Shown one piece after another: positions 45,988-55,159 of a DNA stretch of 64,000 nt (positions are counted from its first letter, which is position 1; every line of letters begins with the position of its first letter). The notes under the pieces were generated by a model. The model ran no database searches. It was given only the letters and a program-made list of their open reading frames with translations, and was not told where the DNA came from. Position numbers and translations under genes: made by a program. This DNA is from JAPOUP01 sp965201085 (GTDB taxonomy: Bacteria; Pseudomonadota; Alphaproteobacteria; Rhodobacterales; Rhodobacteraceae). The stretch lies in contig CBDAVS010000030.1 in NCBI GenBank assembly GCA_965201085.1, positions 12,755 to 76,754 on the forward strand, read 5' to 3'.

Positions 45988-47604
45988 ATGATTCATCGGT
46001 ATCGACGGACCCGCAATGTGTTTCGATCCGTATGCGTCGCCGCAGGGTATATGGCGGTGGGCGCCGTTGGTGATGCCGGCACGACGGTAGCACCGTTCCA
46101 ACAGGCCGTCGCCGAGGCGGCGGCGCCACATCCCGAACTCGGTGAATTTTACAGATCCAACGCTTACGAAGCTGTATGGACTGGATCGGCGCGAAAATTC
46201 CTGGATCGGCGCGCGGCGCTACTTCAAGCGCTTGAACAGGTTGGCGATCACGCGATGCCAACAGCCATATATGGGGTCGATGCCATAAAGGATAGACTTA
46301 GTCGGATCGGATCCCAGCGGGAGCTTGGCCAGATTGAGGTGGAATTGAGCCAACTTTTCCTTCGATATGCACATGATCTTCGATCGGGTGTGCTGAATCC
46401 TGCTGCAATCGATCCAGAAATTGACCGCGAGGCGCCGGTCACAGATGGCGTTTCACTCCTTGGCGATTTTCTGCAGGCCGATCCTAAAGAGTTCCTGCTT
46501 GGTCTTCCACCGGCTTCGATGGAATATGCACGCCTCCAGAAGGCGAAATTCACCCTCGATGGACTTCTGGCCGAGGGTGGATGGGGGCCAGCGGTTGCGG
46601 TAGAAGCGCTTAAGCCCGGGCAGAGCGGACCCGAAGTGGTGGCGTTGCGTGATCGACTGGTGGCGATGGGATATATTCGACGGTCCGCGGTCGCGACCTA
46701 TGATGCTATGCTCCAGATCGCGGTTCAGCGTTTTCAGATCGACCACGGATTGAATCCGGATGGCGTCGCAGGACGGGTGACCATGTCGGAGATCAACCGA
46801 CAGGTCGAGGACCGCATTCGCTCGGTGACAGTGGCGCTGGAACGCGAACGCTGGATGAATTTCCCTCGTGGTGAAAGGCACGTCTGGGTAAATCTCGCTA
46901 ATTTTTCCGCGGAGATCATCGACGACAGTGACCTTACGTTCCGCACGCGCAGCGTGATCGGCCAGAATACGGAGGACCGCCGCTCTCCGGAATTTTCCGA
47001 CGTAATGGAATATATGGAGATAAATCCAAGTTGGTATGTGCCGCGCTCCATCGCCGAAAATGAATTCCTGCCTCAGATGATCGAGACACAGGGCGAGGCC
47101 GAAGAGTTTCTGGAAATCGTGGATGAGGAGGGCGAGGTTGTGGATAGGGCCTTGATCGATTGGTCGCTATTCAACCCCGAAACATTCCCTTTTCACCTTC
47201 GTCAGGCTCCGGGACCGACAAACGCGCTGGGATTCGTGAAGTTCATGTTTCCCAACAGACACAACATCTATCTACACGACACGCCCGAAAAGCTTCTGTT
47301 CGCACATGAGAGACGTGACTTCAGCCATGGTTGCATCCGGCTGGACTCACCATTTGAGTTCGCCTACGAAATCCTCAGCCGTCAGGTGGAGGAACCGGTG
47401 AGCCATTTCAGTGAAATTCTGGAATCCGAGGAGAAGACAACGGTAGTTATTTCCGAGCCCATTCCTGTGCATATCGTTTACAGAACCGCTTTCACCACGC
47501 CGGATGGTCGGCTGAATTTCCGTCGCGATATATATGGACGCGATGCGAAGATTTTCGAGGCGCTGGCCGAAGCCGGGGTCGTGGTCGCAGGGGTGGGTAC
47601 CTAG
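45988..47604 (+). CDS. L,D-transpeptidase (YcbB/LdtD-like)
   Basis: A 538-residue periplasmic enzyme that forms 3-3 cross-links in peptidoglycan. After an N-terminal export segment (SVCVAAGYMAVGAVG), a scaffold domain and a peptidoglycan-binding domain (VVALRDRLVAMGYIRRS... QRFQIDHGLNPDGVAG) precede the YkuD catalytic domain, which starts around VWVNLANFSAEI. The active site is NIYLHDTPEKLLF followed by FSHGCIRLDSP with the catalytic His and Cys. I prefer the ATG at 45988, ten bases after GAAAGG, over a GTG six codons earlier. Its divergent neighbour is a murein peptidase. Confidence 0.92.
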   Translation: MIHRYRRTRNVFRSVCVAAGYMAVGAVGDAGTTVAPFQQAVAEAAAPHPELGEFYRSNAYEAVWTGSARKFLDRRAALLQALEQVGDHAMPTAIYGVDAIKDRLSRIGSQRELGQIEVELSQLFLRYAHDLRSGVLNPAAIDPEIDREAPVTDGVSLLGDFLQADPKEFLLGLPPASMEYARLQKAKFTLDGLLAEGGWGPAVAVEALKPGQSGPEVVALRDRLVAMGYIRRSAVATYDAMLQIAVQRFQIDHGLNPDGVAGRVTMSEINRQVEDRIRSVTVALERERWMNFPRGERHVWVNLANFSAEIIDDSDLTFRTRSVIGQNTEDRRSPEFSDVMEYMEINPSWYVPRSIAENEFLPQMIETQGEAEEFLEIVDEEGEVVDRALIDWSLFNPETFPFHLRQAPGPTNALGFVKFMFPNRHNIYLHDTPEKLLFAHERRDFSHGCIRLDSPFEFAYEILSRQVEEPVSHFSEILESEEKTTVVISEPIPVHIVYRTAFTTPDGRLNFRRDIYGRDAKIFEALAEAGVVVAGVGT

Positions 47605-47653
47605 GGATTTCGGAGTCCCAAGGGTGCCCGCATAACGCTGCCGCAGAGGAAAT

Positions 47654-48748
47654 ATGGGTTTCAAAGTGTCCGAGATCGCCGCCGCGCTTGATGCGGTGGC
47701 ATATGGCGATACCGAACTGACGGTTGAACGGGCCGCCGAACCCGCCGATGCGGGAGTGGATGATCTCGCGCTGGCCATGACAAAGGACTACGCGGCCGAT
47801 CTCGCCAAAGGAAGCGCTCGGGCCGCATTGCTATGGGTCGGAGCGGATTGGAAAAGCTTCGAACTGGAAGCCGCGGTCGCGGTGCGACGGCCTCGCTACG
47901 CGATGTCAGGCCTGACCGCGATGATGGATTCAGGGCCGATGATCGAGGTCGGCATTCATCCGACGGCGATAATCCATGAGACCGCCATGATCGGGGAGGG
48001 CGCCGCCATCGGTCCATTGGTCTGCATCGGCGCAAACGTCAGGATCGGGTCGCAGGCCAGGATCGCGAGTCATTCCAGTATCGCGGAGAGTGTATCGATC
48101 GGATCGAATGCGCTGCTTCACGCGGGCGTTCGCATCGGGAGCGGGGTCAGGATAGGGGATCGTTTCATCGCACAGCCCGGAGTGGTGATCGGTTCAGATG
48201 GCTTCAGCTTCGTAACGCCCGAAAAATCCCGTGCCGAGGCGGTTGGCGAAACGATGGGAAACGTAGATGGCATATACGACGCCCAAAGATGGTCGCGCAT
48301 CCATTCACTTGGATCGGTGGTCATCGGTGATGATGTGGAGATCGGTGCGACAACCTGTGTGGATGCCGGAACAATCCGAAGCACCAGTATCGGAGACCGA
48401 ACCAAGATCGACAATCAGGTTCATATCGCACATAACTGCGAGATAGGCTGCGACTGCCTGATCGCCGGACAGGTAGGGATGGCCGGAAGCGCCAGAATTG
48501 GCAACAATGTCGTGCTGGCCGGCAAGGTCGGTGTCGCGGACAATACGCTTGTAGGCGACGGTGTGATCGCCGGTGGAGCTACAATGATCATGTCAAACGC
48601 ACCCGCCGGACAGGTGCTCATGGGGTCCCCGGCCATGAGGATGGAGAATTACGTCGCGGCCTACAAATCTCTGCGCCGATTGCCACGCCTCGCTTCGCGT
48701 CTCGCGGAATTACAGAAAACTGTTTCAAAGTCCGACTCCACAGATTAG
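47654..48748 (+). CDS. lpxD: UDP-3-O-(3-hydroxyacyl)glucosamine N-acyltransferase
   Basis: A 364-residue left-handed beta-helix acyltransferase that adds the N-linked hydroxyacyl chain in lipid A synthesis. The N-terminal uridine-binding domain (residues 1-110) is followed by many hexapeptide repeats (such as IGSQARIASHSSIAESVSIG), the catalytic His in VHIAHNCEIG, and a C-terminal helix after AGQVLMGSPAM. The sequence is intact and of usual length. It is followed within 30 bases by an acyl carrier protein and a ketoacyl synthase, suggesting a small operon for a specialised fatty acid on lipid A (inference). Confidence 0.95.
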   Translation: MGFKVSEIAAALDAVAYGDTELTVERAAEPADAGVDDLALAMTKDYAADLAKGSARAALLWVGADWKSFELEAAVAVRRPRYAMSGLTAMMDSGPMIEVGIHPTAIIHETAMIGEGAAIGPLVCIGANVRIGSQARIASHSSIAESVSIGSNALLHAGVRIGSGVRIGDRFIAQPGVVIGSDGFSFVTPEKSRAEAVGETMGNVDGIYDAQRWSRIHSLGSVVIGDDVEIGATTCVDAGTIRSTSIGDRTKIDNQVHIAHNCEIGCDCLIAGQVGMAGSARIGNNVVLAGKVGVADNTLVGDGVIAGGATMIMSNAPAGQVLMGSPAMRMENYVAAYKSLRRLPRLASRLAELQKTVSKSDSTD

Positions 48749-48773
48749 TGCAATCGAAAGCTGCGGGTAGCCA

Positions 48774-49034
48774 ATGACGGTTCGGGAAAGAGTTATAAAG
48801 ATCATCGCGGCTCAGGCGATGCTTGAGGTCGAGGATGTCATCGGTGGACACACGCTGGAAGATCTCGGCATCGGCAGTCTTGGATTGGTGGAAGCGGTTT
48901 TCGCCATCGAGGAAGAATTCGGGATCGAGGTGCCTTTCAATGCGAACGAACCCGAAAGGAGTGGATTCGATATTTCCTCGATCGATGCCATTGTCCGGGC
49001 AGTGGAAGCGCTTCTGAAAGACCGGCGGGAATGA
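48774..49034 (+). CDS. Acyl carrier protein
   Basis: An 86-residue carrier protein with the four-helix ACP pattern. The phosphopantetheine Ser lies in LEDLGIGSLGLVEAVFAIEE, around residue 35. The residue before the Ser is Gly, whereas nearly all ACPs have Asp (DSL), so this is a specialised rather than the housekeeping AcpP. The helix after the Ser (VEAVFAIEEEFGIEVP) is standard and recognised by partner enzymes. It starts 25 bases after lpxD and overlaps the ketoacyl synthase gene by ATGA, so synthase and carrier probably work together. Confidence 0.88.
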   Translation: MTVRERVIKIIAAQAMLEVEDVIGGHTLEDLGIGSLGLVEAVFAIEEEFGIEVPFNANEPERSGFDISSIDAIVRAVEALLKDRRE

Positions 49035-50239
49035 AACGCGTCGCCATTACCGGCGCTGGCACGATAAATCCGTTGGGGCACAACGTCGCTGACACGTTGG
49101 AATCGATGCGGGAGGGACGTTGCGGAATCGAGCCGCTCGATATCCGGGATGTCGACAGGCTTTCGGTCAGGATCGGCGGACAGGTCAAGAACTATGACGA
49201 ACACGCCCATTTCAACCGCCAGCAGATCGCGCTGTTTGATCGGTTCACCCAATTCGCGTTGCTCGCCGCCGATCAGGCGATAGAACAGTCGGGACTCGAA
49301 TTTACGGGTGCGCTCGCCGCGCAGTCGGGGGTGGTGCTTGGCACATCCGGAGGCGGGCTATCCACACAGGACGAAAACTACCGCGCGGTCTATGAAGGCG
49401 GGAAGAACCGGGTACATCCGTTCGTCGTGCCAAAACTGATGAACAACTCGGCGGCGTCCCATCTTTCCATGCAGTGGAATCTCAGAGGACCCTCTTTCAC
49501 GGTCGCCACCGCCTGTGCCAGTTCCAACCACGCGATGGGGCAGGCGTTTCACATGATCCGATCCGGTATGACGAAGGTGATGGTCACCGGTGGATCGGAG
49601 GCCATGCTCTGCTTTGGTGGTGTGAAGGCCTGGGAAGGACTGCGTGTGATGTCGAAGGACGCCTGCCGCCCGTTCAGCGCAACCCGCAATGGGATGGTGC
49701 AGGGTGAGGGCGCCGGCATATTCGTGTTCGAGGAAATGGACCAGGCCCGTGAGCGCGGGGCGGAATTGCTTGCGGAGGTTATCGGCTTTGCGATGACTTC
49801 GGATGCCACCGATATCGTGATGCCGTCCCGACAGGGTGCGGCTCAGGCTATCAAGGGGGCCATCCAGGATGCCGGCGTCAAACCTTCACGTATCGGCTAT
49901 ATCAACGCTCACGGCACGGGAACCGCCGCAAATGACAAGACCGAATGCGCGGCCGTGTCCGATGTATTCGGTCCCCATGCCGACGACTTGATGATCTCGT
50001 CAACCAAATCGATGCACGGACATCTGATCGGAGGCACAAGTGCGGTGGAACTGTTGGCCTGCATCATGGCCGTACGGGATGGTGTGATCGCACCGACGAT
50101 CGGATATGAGGAACATGACCCGGAATGCGCCTTGGACGTGGTTCCCAACGTAGCACGGGAGGAGAGGGTCGATATCGCGGTGTCCAATGCATTTGCTTTT
50201 GGAGGCCTGAATGCCGTCCTGGCGCTCAAGGCAATCTGA
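49031..50239 (+). CDS. Beta-ketoacyl-ACP synthase family protein
   Basis: A 402-residue condensing enzyme of the FabF/NodE type. The catalytic triad is Cys in VATACASSNHAMG and two His, in NAHGTGTAANDKTE and STKSMHGHLIGGTSAVE; the C-terminus keeps SNAFAFGGLNAVL. Length is typical of a KAS II subunit. Because it is coupled to a nonstandard ACP and follows lpxD, it likely elongates or shapes an acyl chain for lipid A or another envelope lipid, not bulk fatty acids (inference). The frame is intact. Confidence 0.92.
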   Translation: MKRVAITGAGTINPLGHNVADTLESMREGRCGIEPLDIRDVDRLSVRIGGQVKNYDEHAHFNRQQIALFDRFTQFALLAADQAIEQSGLEFTGALAAQSGVVLGTSGGGLSTQDENYRAVYEGGKNRVHPFVVPKLMNNSAASHLSMQWNLRGPSFTVATACASSNHAMGQAFHMIRSGMTKVMVTGGSEAMLCFGGVKAWEGLRVMSKDACRPFSATRNGMVQGEGAGIFVFEEMDQARERGAELLAEVIGFAMTSDATDIVMPSRQGAAQAIKGAIQDAGVKPSRIGYINAHGTGTAANDKTECAAVSDVFGPHADDLMISSTKSMHGHLIGGTSAVELLACIMAVRDGVIAPTIGYEEHDPECALDVVPNVAREERVDIAVSNAFAFGGLNAVLALKAI

Positions 50240-50493
50240 TATCCAGAATTTAAGGAGTGACGATGATCCGGCACAATGGGCGTGACTGGATGTTGGAATG
50301 ACCCTCGGCGTCGAAAGTGAGCGCATCGACCATTCCCGGTCTCCGAAAACGATGCCATCTGCGCGTGGCAGGTCCGACTCCGTTTAAACAGGGTGAATAC
50401 GCCGCCGAGTTCGGTGGCCGGAGCCATTGGCGTTCCTATCAACCAGACCCGGCCAGCGGTGCATGCAGACTGTCTTGCCTTTTAGCTGGGAGT
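50240..50493. other. Convergent intergenic region
   Basis: Lies between the converging ketoacyl synthase and IalB-like genes. A palindrome-rich terminator with a T-run was not seen; no gene is recognised. Confidence 0.35.
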
Positions 50494-51147
50494 CTATCGC
50501 TCGGAACGCACCTGCAGATCGCTGAAACCCGCGCTGAAACCCATGAGCGAAACGGTTAGATTGACCTTTCGATCCGCCGCACGCGCCGGAACGATGCTTA
50601 GATTGGCTCTCAATCCACCTTTGAAGGCATTTACATCCGCTTCCACCAATCCAACGCGGCTTACGCATCCCAAACTACTGCACCAGAGGAACGGATAGCT
50701 CTTCGGTTCGCCTCCATCGACCGAGATTTCCACCGGAACGGTCAGCAGGGTTTCCAGCGGGGTGACAACCGTCGCACCGGCGATCAGTTCAACATCATCG
50801 GTCACGGGAAAGACGCTGAATTCGGCAACGGGATTGCCTGAATTGTCCACCAAAAGCTGGTACAGCTGGCAGGGATCGGGATTTTCGTCCATTCTGACGC
50901 ATCTGACGTCCCAGTCACCATGTACCGCACCGATATACATGGTTTGGCTTTCATCATCGGGGTCTTCCGGCCCGGTTCCTACGGCCGTGGGTTCACTCAG
51001 CCCGGATTCCGTCACTTCAACGGTTGCCGTGTTGTCATCTGTCTCATTTACTTCGGCGGTCTGTGCCAGTATCGGCGAGGCACCAATCAGCAGTAGAAGC
51101 GGTGGAATTCGTTTCATGCTGGTCATCGGGATTCCAAATACGGTCAT
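50494..51147 (-). CDS. Invasion-associated locus B (IalB) family protein
   Basis: A 217-residue periplasmic or secreted protein. A signal peptide (MKRIPPLLLLIGASPILAQ) precedes an acidic linker rich in Glu, Asp and Thr (residues 30-70), then the IalB domain: HGDWDVRCVRMDENPDPCQL with its paired Cys, PLETLLTVPVEISVDGG and YPFLWCSSLGCVSRVGL with a second Cys pair. The family is widespread in alphaproteobacteria; its link with host-cell invasion was shown in Bartonella, but most members have no known role. The start at 51147 follows GAGGGG closely; the later ATG of MKRIPP is an alternative. Confidence 0.88.
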   Translation of the reverse strand: MTVFGIPMTSMKRIPPLLLLIGASPILAQTAEVNETDDNTATVEVTESGLSEPTAVGTGPEDPDDESQTMYIGAVHGDWDVRCVRMDENPDPCQLYQLLVDNSGNPVAEFSVFPVTDDVELIAGATVVTPLETLLTVPVEISVDGGEPKSYPFLWCSSLGCVSRVGLVEADVNAFKGGLRANLSIVPARAADRKVNLTVSLMGFSAGFSDLQVRSER

Positions 51148-51494
51148 TGTCCCCTCTTATTCATACGATCTGCAAGACGGTGCGTTCCAGGATTTTGCGG
51201 GGTTGGCCATGTCCGTGTCAGACCTGTTCCATGCGAATTCCCCCGAACCGGGAGCATCGGGTTTCGGGCCTTCATCTTTCGCTTTCCGGGTCAAACGGTT
51301 TAACCATTAACTGCCTATGGATTATGCCGTCATCCAATCAGCGTCAATAAGCGTTTTGATCATTGATGACGATAGGTTGAATTGCATTTGATATTCCGGG
51401 TGGAGTTGGTGGTGTGTTGGAAGGAACGCACGCAGCGGCATATAGAGGGTCGCGCCGTCTTCAACTGAATCCTCACATCCCCACCGTTTACCTA
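51148..51494. other. Intergenic region before the nested IS
   Basis: About 350 bases without a recognisable gene. The last six bases, TACCTA (51489-51494), are the left copy of the IS target duplication. Confidence 0.5.
51489..51494. repeat. Target site duplication TACCTA (left)
   Basis: Six bases directly outside the ISNCY element end; the identical hexamer is at 54128-54133 directly outside the other end. This proves the element boundaries and shows that its target fits TANNTA. Confidence 0.9.
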
Positions 51495-54127
51495 GTGCCT
51501 GCCAGAAAACCCCGTGTTTTTCCGGTGACAGGGCCGGATCCGGCGGATTCCGGCTTCACGGGACCCTAGCCGGGCCCCTCGGGGCTTCGACGGGACGGTC
51601 GGAGGCGGGAACATATGGTGAACATTCGGGCCTCCGCCGGCCCGCGGACACGCCGGTGCGGGCCCCGCGGCGGCGGGGCCTTCCGTGGGCCGGTTCATCG
51701 GTGGGCGCCCCGGTCAGGCGGCGGCGGGGAGCACGGGGCGCTCCCTCGCCCGCGGCATCAGGCCGGGGCGGTGGACGTTCGCGGCCAGCACCGCCAGCGC
51801 CACGGCGCCGGCGAAACCCTTCTTTCCGTGGCTCCGGCATCCCGGCAGGCCCCAGCCGGTCCGGAGGGCTGTGCGGACCGCGGTCGAAGCTCACCACCGA
51901 CAGGTCGGGGAACCGGGCCCGCGCCTCCCCGCCCATGGGGACCGCCACGTCCACGTCGCTCCCCTCCCACATGACGGAACGGTTCGGGAGGAATCCGTGA
52001 CGGTCCTCAGAGTTTGTTCCATAAGTTGAGTGGTCCCGCCGGATGTGGCATTCCGGTTGGTGAACGCACCCAGATACGGAGATCGCCATGCCCTGGAACA
52101 GGACCACCCAACAGCTCCATAAGCGCCCGGACGACCACAGTCAAAACGACCTGACCGACGCCGAATGGACCGTCATCGGGCCGATGCCGCCGAAGCGGGG
52201 AAGGATGGGACGGCCGCGCGGGGCCGACCCTCGGTTGGTGTTCGACGCGGGCCGGCATATCCTGTCCACGGGATGCCGGTGGCGCGCGTCACCCTCTGGA
52301 TATCCACCGTTTTCCACCGTCCGGAACCATTTTCACGCATGGCGGCGGAGCGGGCTCCCGGAGCGTATCGCGCATCGTCTCCGGGACCTCGCGCGGCGGT
52401 GTCCGGGGCGCACCGCGGAGCCGGCCGCCGCCCCGGTCGACAGCCGGTCGGTGAGGACCGCGGAGAGCGGCGGCCCCCGCGGCCACCACGCCGGCAGGAA
52501 GGTGAAGGGAAGGAAAAGGCACCTGATCGTGGACGCCGGCGGCACGCCGGTCGTCATGACGGTTCACACCGCTGACATCCAGGACCGGGACGGCGCACCG
52601 GACCTGACCGCGGAGCCGCCGGAGACGGTGCCCACGGTGTGCAGGCCGTTCTCCGACGGTGGCCACCCGGGTCCGAAGCCGCGGGAGCGGCCTGGGGGAT
52701 GGGGTTGCCGGACGTGACCGGGACCGTCGGAAAACCGGAGGATGTCAAAGGGTTCACTGTTCTCTACCGCCGGTGGGTCGCGGAGCGGACCTTCGCCTGG
52801 ATGGGCCGGTGCCGCCGCCTGTCGAAGGACTGCGGGCGCCTCTGCGGGAACCCGCCGGCATCCGGGGTGAGGCATCACGCGCCACCGGTCCGGGCGTGAG
52901 TGAGGCACGAACGAACGCTGGCCGCCCGCCGGTTCCCGCCCAGGCGGGTGACGAGGGCGTCAGCTCCATGAAAAACAATGGTTTGATCATATCAGTGACT
53001 TATGAGTCAAACTCTCAAGGACGCGGACGGGGACGCCGGGCTCCACCGGGACCCCGGCCTTTCCCTTCGATATCCAGCGGGTGTGCGGCCCGGATATCGG
53101 GTGCGCCTTCCCGCGATGCGGGACCGTCCCGCCCTTCAGGATCCGCCGTCCGGTCAGGTCCGCCCGGTGCCTGACATGGCCGATGAAGCCCCGGATACTG
53201 TCCGATGGGCCCGGGATACCCAACATACCGTCGATCTCCGCGCGGCCCGCCTCCGCCCTGTCCGCCAGCTTCAGCGCCAGCCGGAGCGGCGCCTCCACGT
53301 CCCTCGGGCGCGGGTCGGCGAGCCGTGACGTGGCCACCCGGAGGTAGCCTTTCCGGAGCTTTCCGCAAAGGTATTCCTTCCGCCGCCAGCCGCGCGGCTC
53401 AGGCCCCCCGCAGGCCCGGGACACGTCCCGGACCATGCACCGCGCCGCGTCCATCAGCAGGCTGCGGTCGGTCGGATGATGCACGTCGGTCCCGGCCACA
53501 AAGGAATGACGGCGGCCGCGCGACGCGGCGCCAGGCTTTTCCGCGGCCACCCTGTGGCCCCTCTCCACGACCGTCCTTCCGACCTCGGCGGTAAGCTCCG
53601 GCGAGGGGAGCGACACGCTGTCAACCAGACGCCGGTATCCGTATCCGTCCACGTCCCATGATCCGTGGCCCGGCCTCCGGCCTTCGCCGGATCGGGATGT
53701 GTTGGTTCGCCGGTTCCCGAAGCCGGTCGGAACCGCACCCGGGACCCTGCTTCACCACGCCGGGCACCAGGATGGTCAACGGTTGCATCCCCGGCCTGTC
53801 GACCCGGCGGCTCCTTCCGGGCAGCACCATCCTGCCCGGAAGCCCGAACAGCCGCTTTCGGGTCCCTTCGTCGCCGCAGGGATCCTGGAGGCCGATCAGG
53901 ATCCCCGGGATGTCGTCCCTCGACCTCACGTTCAGCCTGATCCTCCTGATGTCGGGGGCGTCGGGCCTCCGCTGGGTGTCGTGGACCTTGCGCATGGGGG
54001 CCTCCTGAAGGGGAGGATTGGCGGATTCCACGACATACCCTGACTGCCATATCCGGTGATTCCCCGCAGGGCGGATTCCGTCATTTACCGCAAAAAACCT
54101 ATAGCTTGGCAGTTTTCTGGCGGACAC
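51495..54127 (-). mobile_element. ISNCY-type element, copy N5, carrying a nested IS
   Basis: Both ends are present: GTGCCTGCCAGAAAACCCC on the left and, on the right, the complement of GTGTCCGCCAGAAAACTGC. They are flanked by perfect TACCTA duplications. The transposase runs on the minus strand from MRKVHDTQRRPDAPDIRRIR near 54000 through FVAGTDVHHPTDRSLLMDAA and KEYLCGKLRKGYLRVATSRL to HTRWISKGKAGVPV. It is interrupted there by an IS5-type element (52010-53014) and resumes with DRHGFLPNRSVMWEGSDVD and VVSFDRGPHSP. An internal deletion removes the part with the catalytic Glu. Confidence 0.9.
52010..53014 (+). mobile_element. IS5-family (IS427-type) element, copy E, nested in copy N5
   Basis: A 1005-bp copy with both ends (GAGTTTGTTCCATAAGT and ...AGTCAAACTC) and TCA on each side (52007-52009 and 53015-53017). 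The transposase frame is on the plus strand from 52088 (MPWNRTTQQLHKRPDDHSQ), but a frameshift near 52695 moves the rest (RTFAWMGRCRRLSKDCGRLC) into another phase. Against copy B, about 20 amino-acid changes in the first 200 are Ile to Thr, Leu to Pro, Tyr to His, Glu to Gly, Gln to Arg, Lys to Arg and similar. Confidence 0.9.
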
Positions 54128-54133
54128 TACCTA
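54128..54133. repeat. Target site duplication TACCTA (right)
   Basis: Second copy of the hexamer at 51489-51494, directly following the right end of the ISNCY copy N5. Confidence 0.9.
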
Positions 54134-54315
54134 TGGATCGATTCGACTTCGCTCATTCCCCGTAGGCGAGAAAACTTGCTCCAACGTGACGGGTGTGGAC
54201 GCGGCTATCCGCGAGAGTTTCGTGCGGCAATGGTGCGGGCTCATGGCTATCGACGTGCGGGTGCGTTACTCTGTCTCTATTCGCCAACTCCGAGCGGATC
54301 ATATGTTCGCATCGA

Positions 54316-55032
54316 TTATCGCTCGCAGCTATGACCGTTTCGGCAGACAATCCAGAAGCAATGCCGCTTCCGAGCATGGTGCGCGGTTTGCCATTTGGTC
54401 GAGACCATCGGGCCTTTGCGGATTTTGACGATCAGATCGCAGACGGTGAATCCCGCTTCGGCGGCCATCGTCATGAAATCGCAATGTGCCCACTGTGAAC
54501 GGTGAGAGTTCACCATGTCCGTGATCTTCGCCAGGAGCAGCCCCTTTGGTTTCAGAACACGCTTGGCCTGCCGGAGGAAGGGCGGGTAGAGATAGGAAAG
54601 AGTCCAGCCCTGTTCCCTGCCGCAGACCACCGTCGCTCCGAAGTCCTCGTCGAACCGCTTTCGGCTCTTGTCGCGGCCCTGTGGTCCGACATGCGGCGGA
54701 TCGTAGACCACCACGCCGAAAGAGGCGCTGGCCACACCCTCCATTTTCCGGTTGTCGCCGATGATCGTCGGATTGAATTTCGGGTCGATGTCCATGGAAA
54801 CGACGTTCATACTCGACCCTTTCCAGATCCGACCCCGGTTATAGGTTGCATCCAGAATCGGTTCGGGTGGAATTGACGGATAGAAGGCAAGCATTTTCTC
54901 CAGCAGTCCGGCGTCACTTCCTTCCCATACGCTGCTGATCGGTTCGTAACGCCGTTCCGATTCCGACGTTCGTTGAGGTGTTGCTTCACCCAAGGGTTCC
55001 AAGAGTTTGGCCTGTAGGGATATTTCGTTCAT
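54316..55032 (-). CDS. Orphan DNA methyltransferase-like protein (DPPH motif)
   Basis: A 238-residue SAM-dependent methyltransferase. PILDATYNRGRIWKG is motif I, MDIDPKFNP the acidic loop after strand 2, and FGVVVYDPPHVG contains DPPH, the catalytic motif of amino-methylating (N6-adenine or N4-cytosine) DNA methyltransferases. YPPFLRQAKRVLKPKGLLLA follows as usual. I start at MNEISLQAKLL, nine bases after AGGGTG. There is no restriction gene nearby, so it is an orphan enzyme of phage or regulatory type. The target sequence cannot be inferred. Confidence 0.78.
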   Translation of the reverse strand: MNEISLQAKLLEPLGEATPQRTSESERRYEPISSVWEGSDAGLLEKMLAFYPSIPPEPILDATYNRGRIWKGSSMNVVSMDIDPKFNPTIIGDNRKMEGVASASFGVVVYDPPHVGPQGRDKSRKRFDEDFGATVVCGREQGWTLSYLYPPFLRQAKRVLKPKGLLLAKITDMVNSHRSQWAHCDFMTMAAEAGFTVCDLIVKIRKGPMVSTKWQTAHHARKRHCFWIVCRNGHSCER

Positions 55033-55159
55033 GAAGCACACCCTGCGCCACTTGGCCGGCTGTCATCGGCGTTAGATTCCAGGTAGCGGATAGGTTCTCG
55101 GTCCGTGGAATGGATCAGGTCGTCGATCCGATCAATGGCGTTCATCGGCCTGCGGTGCC

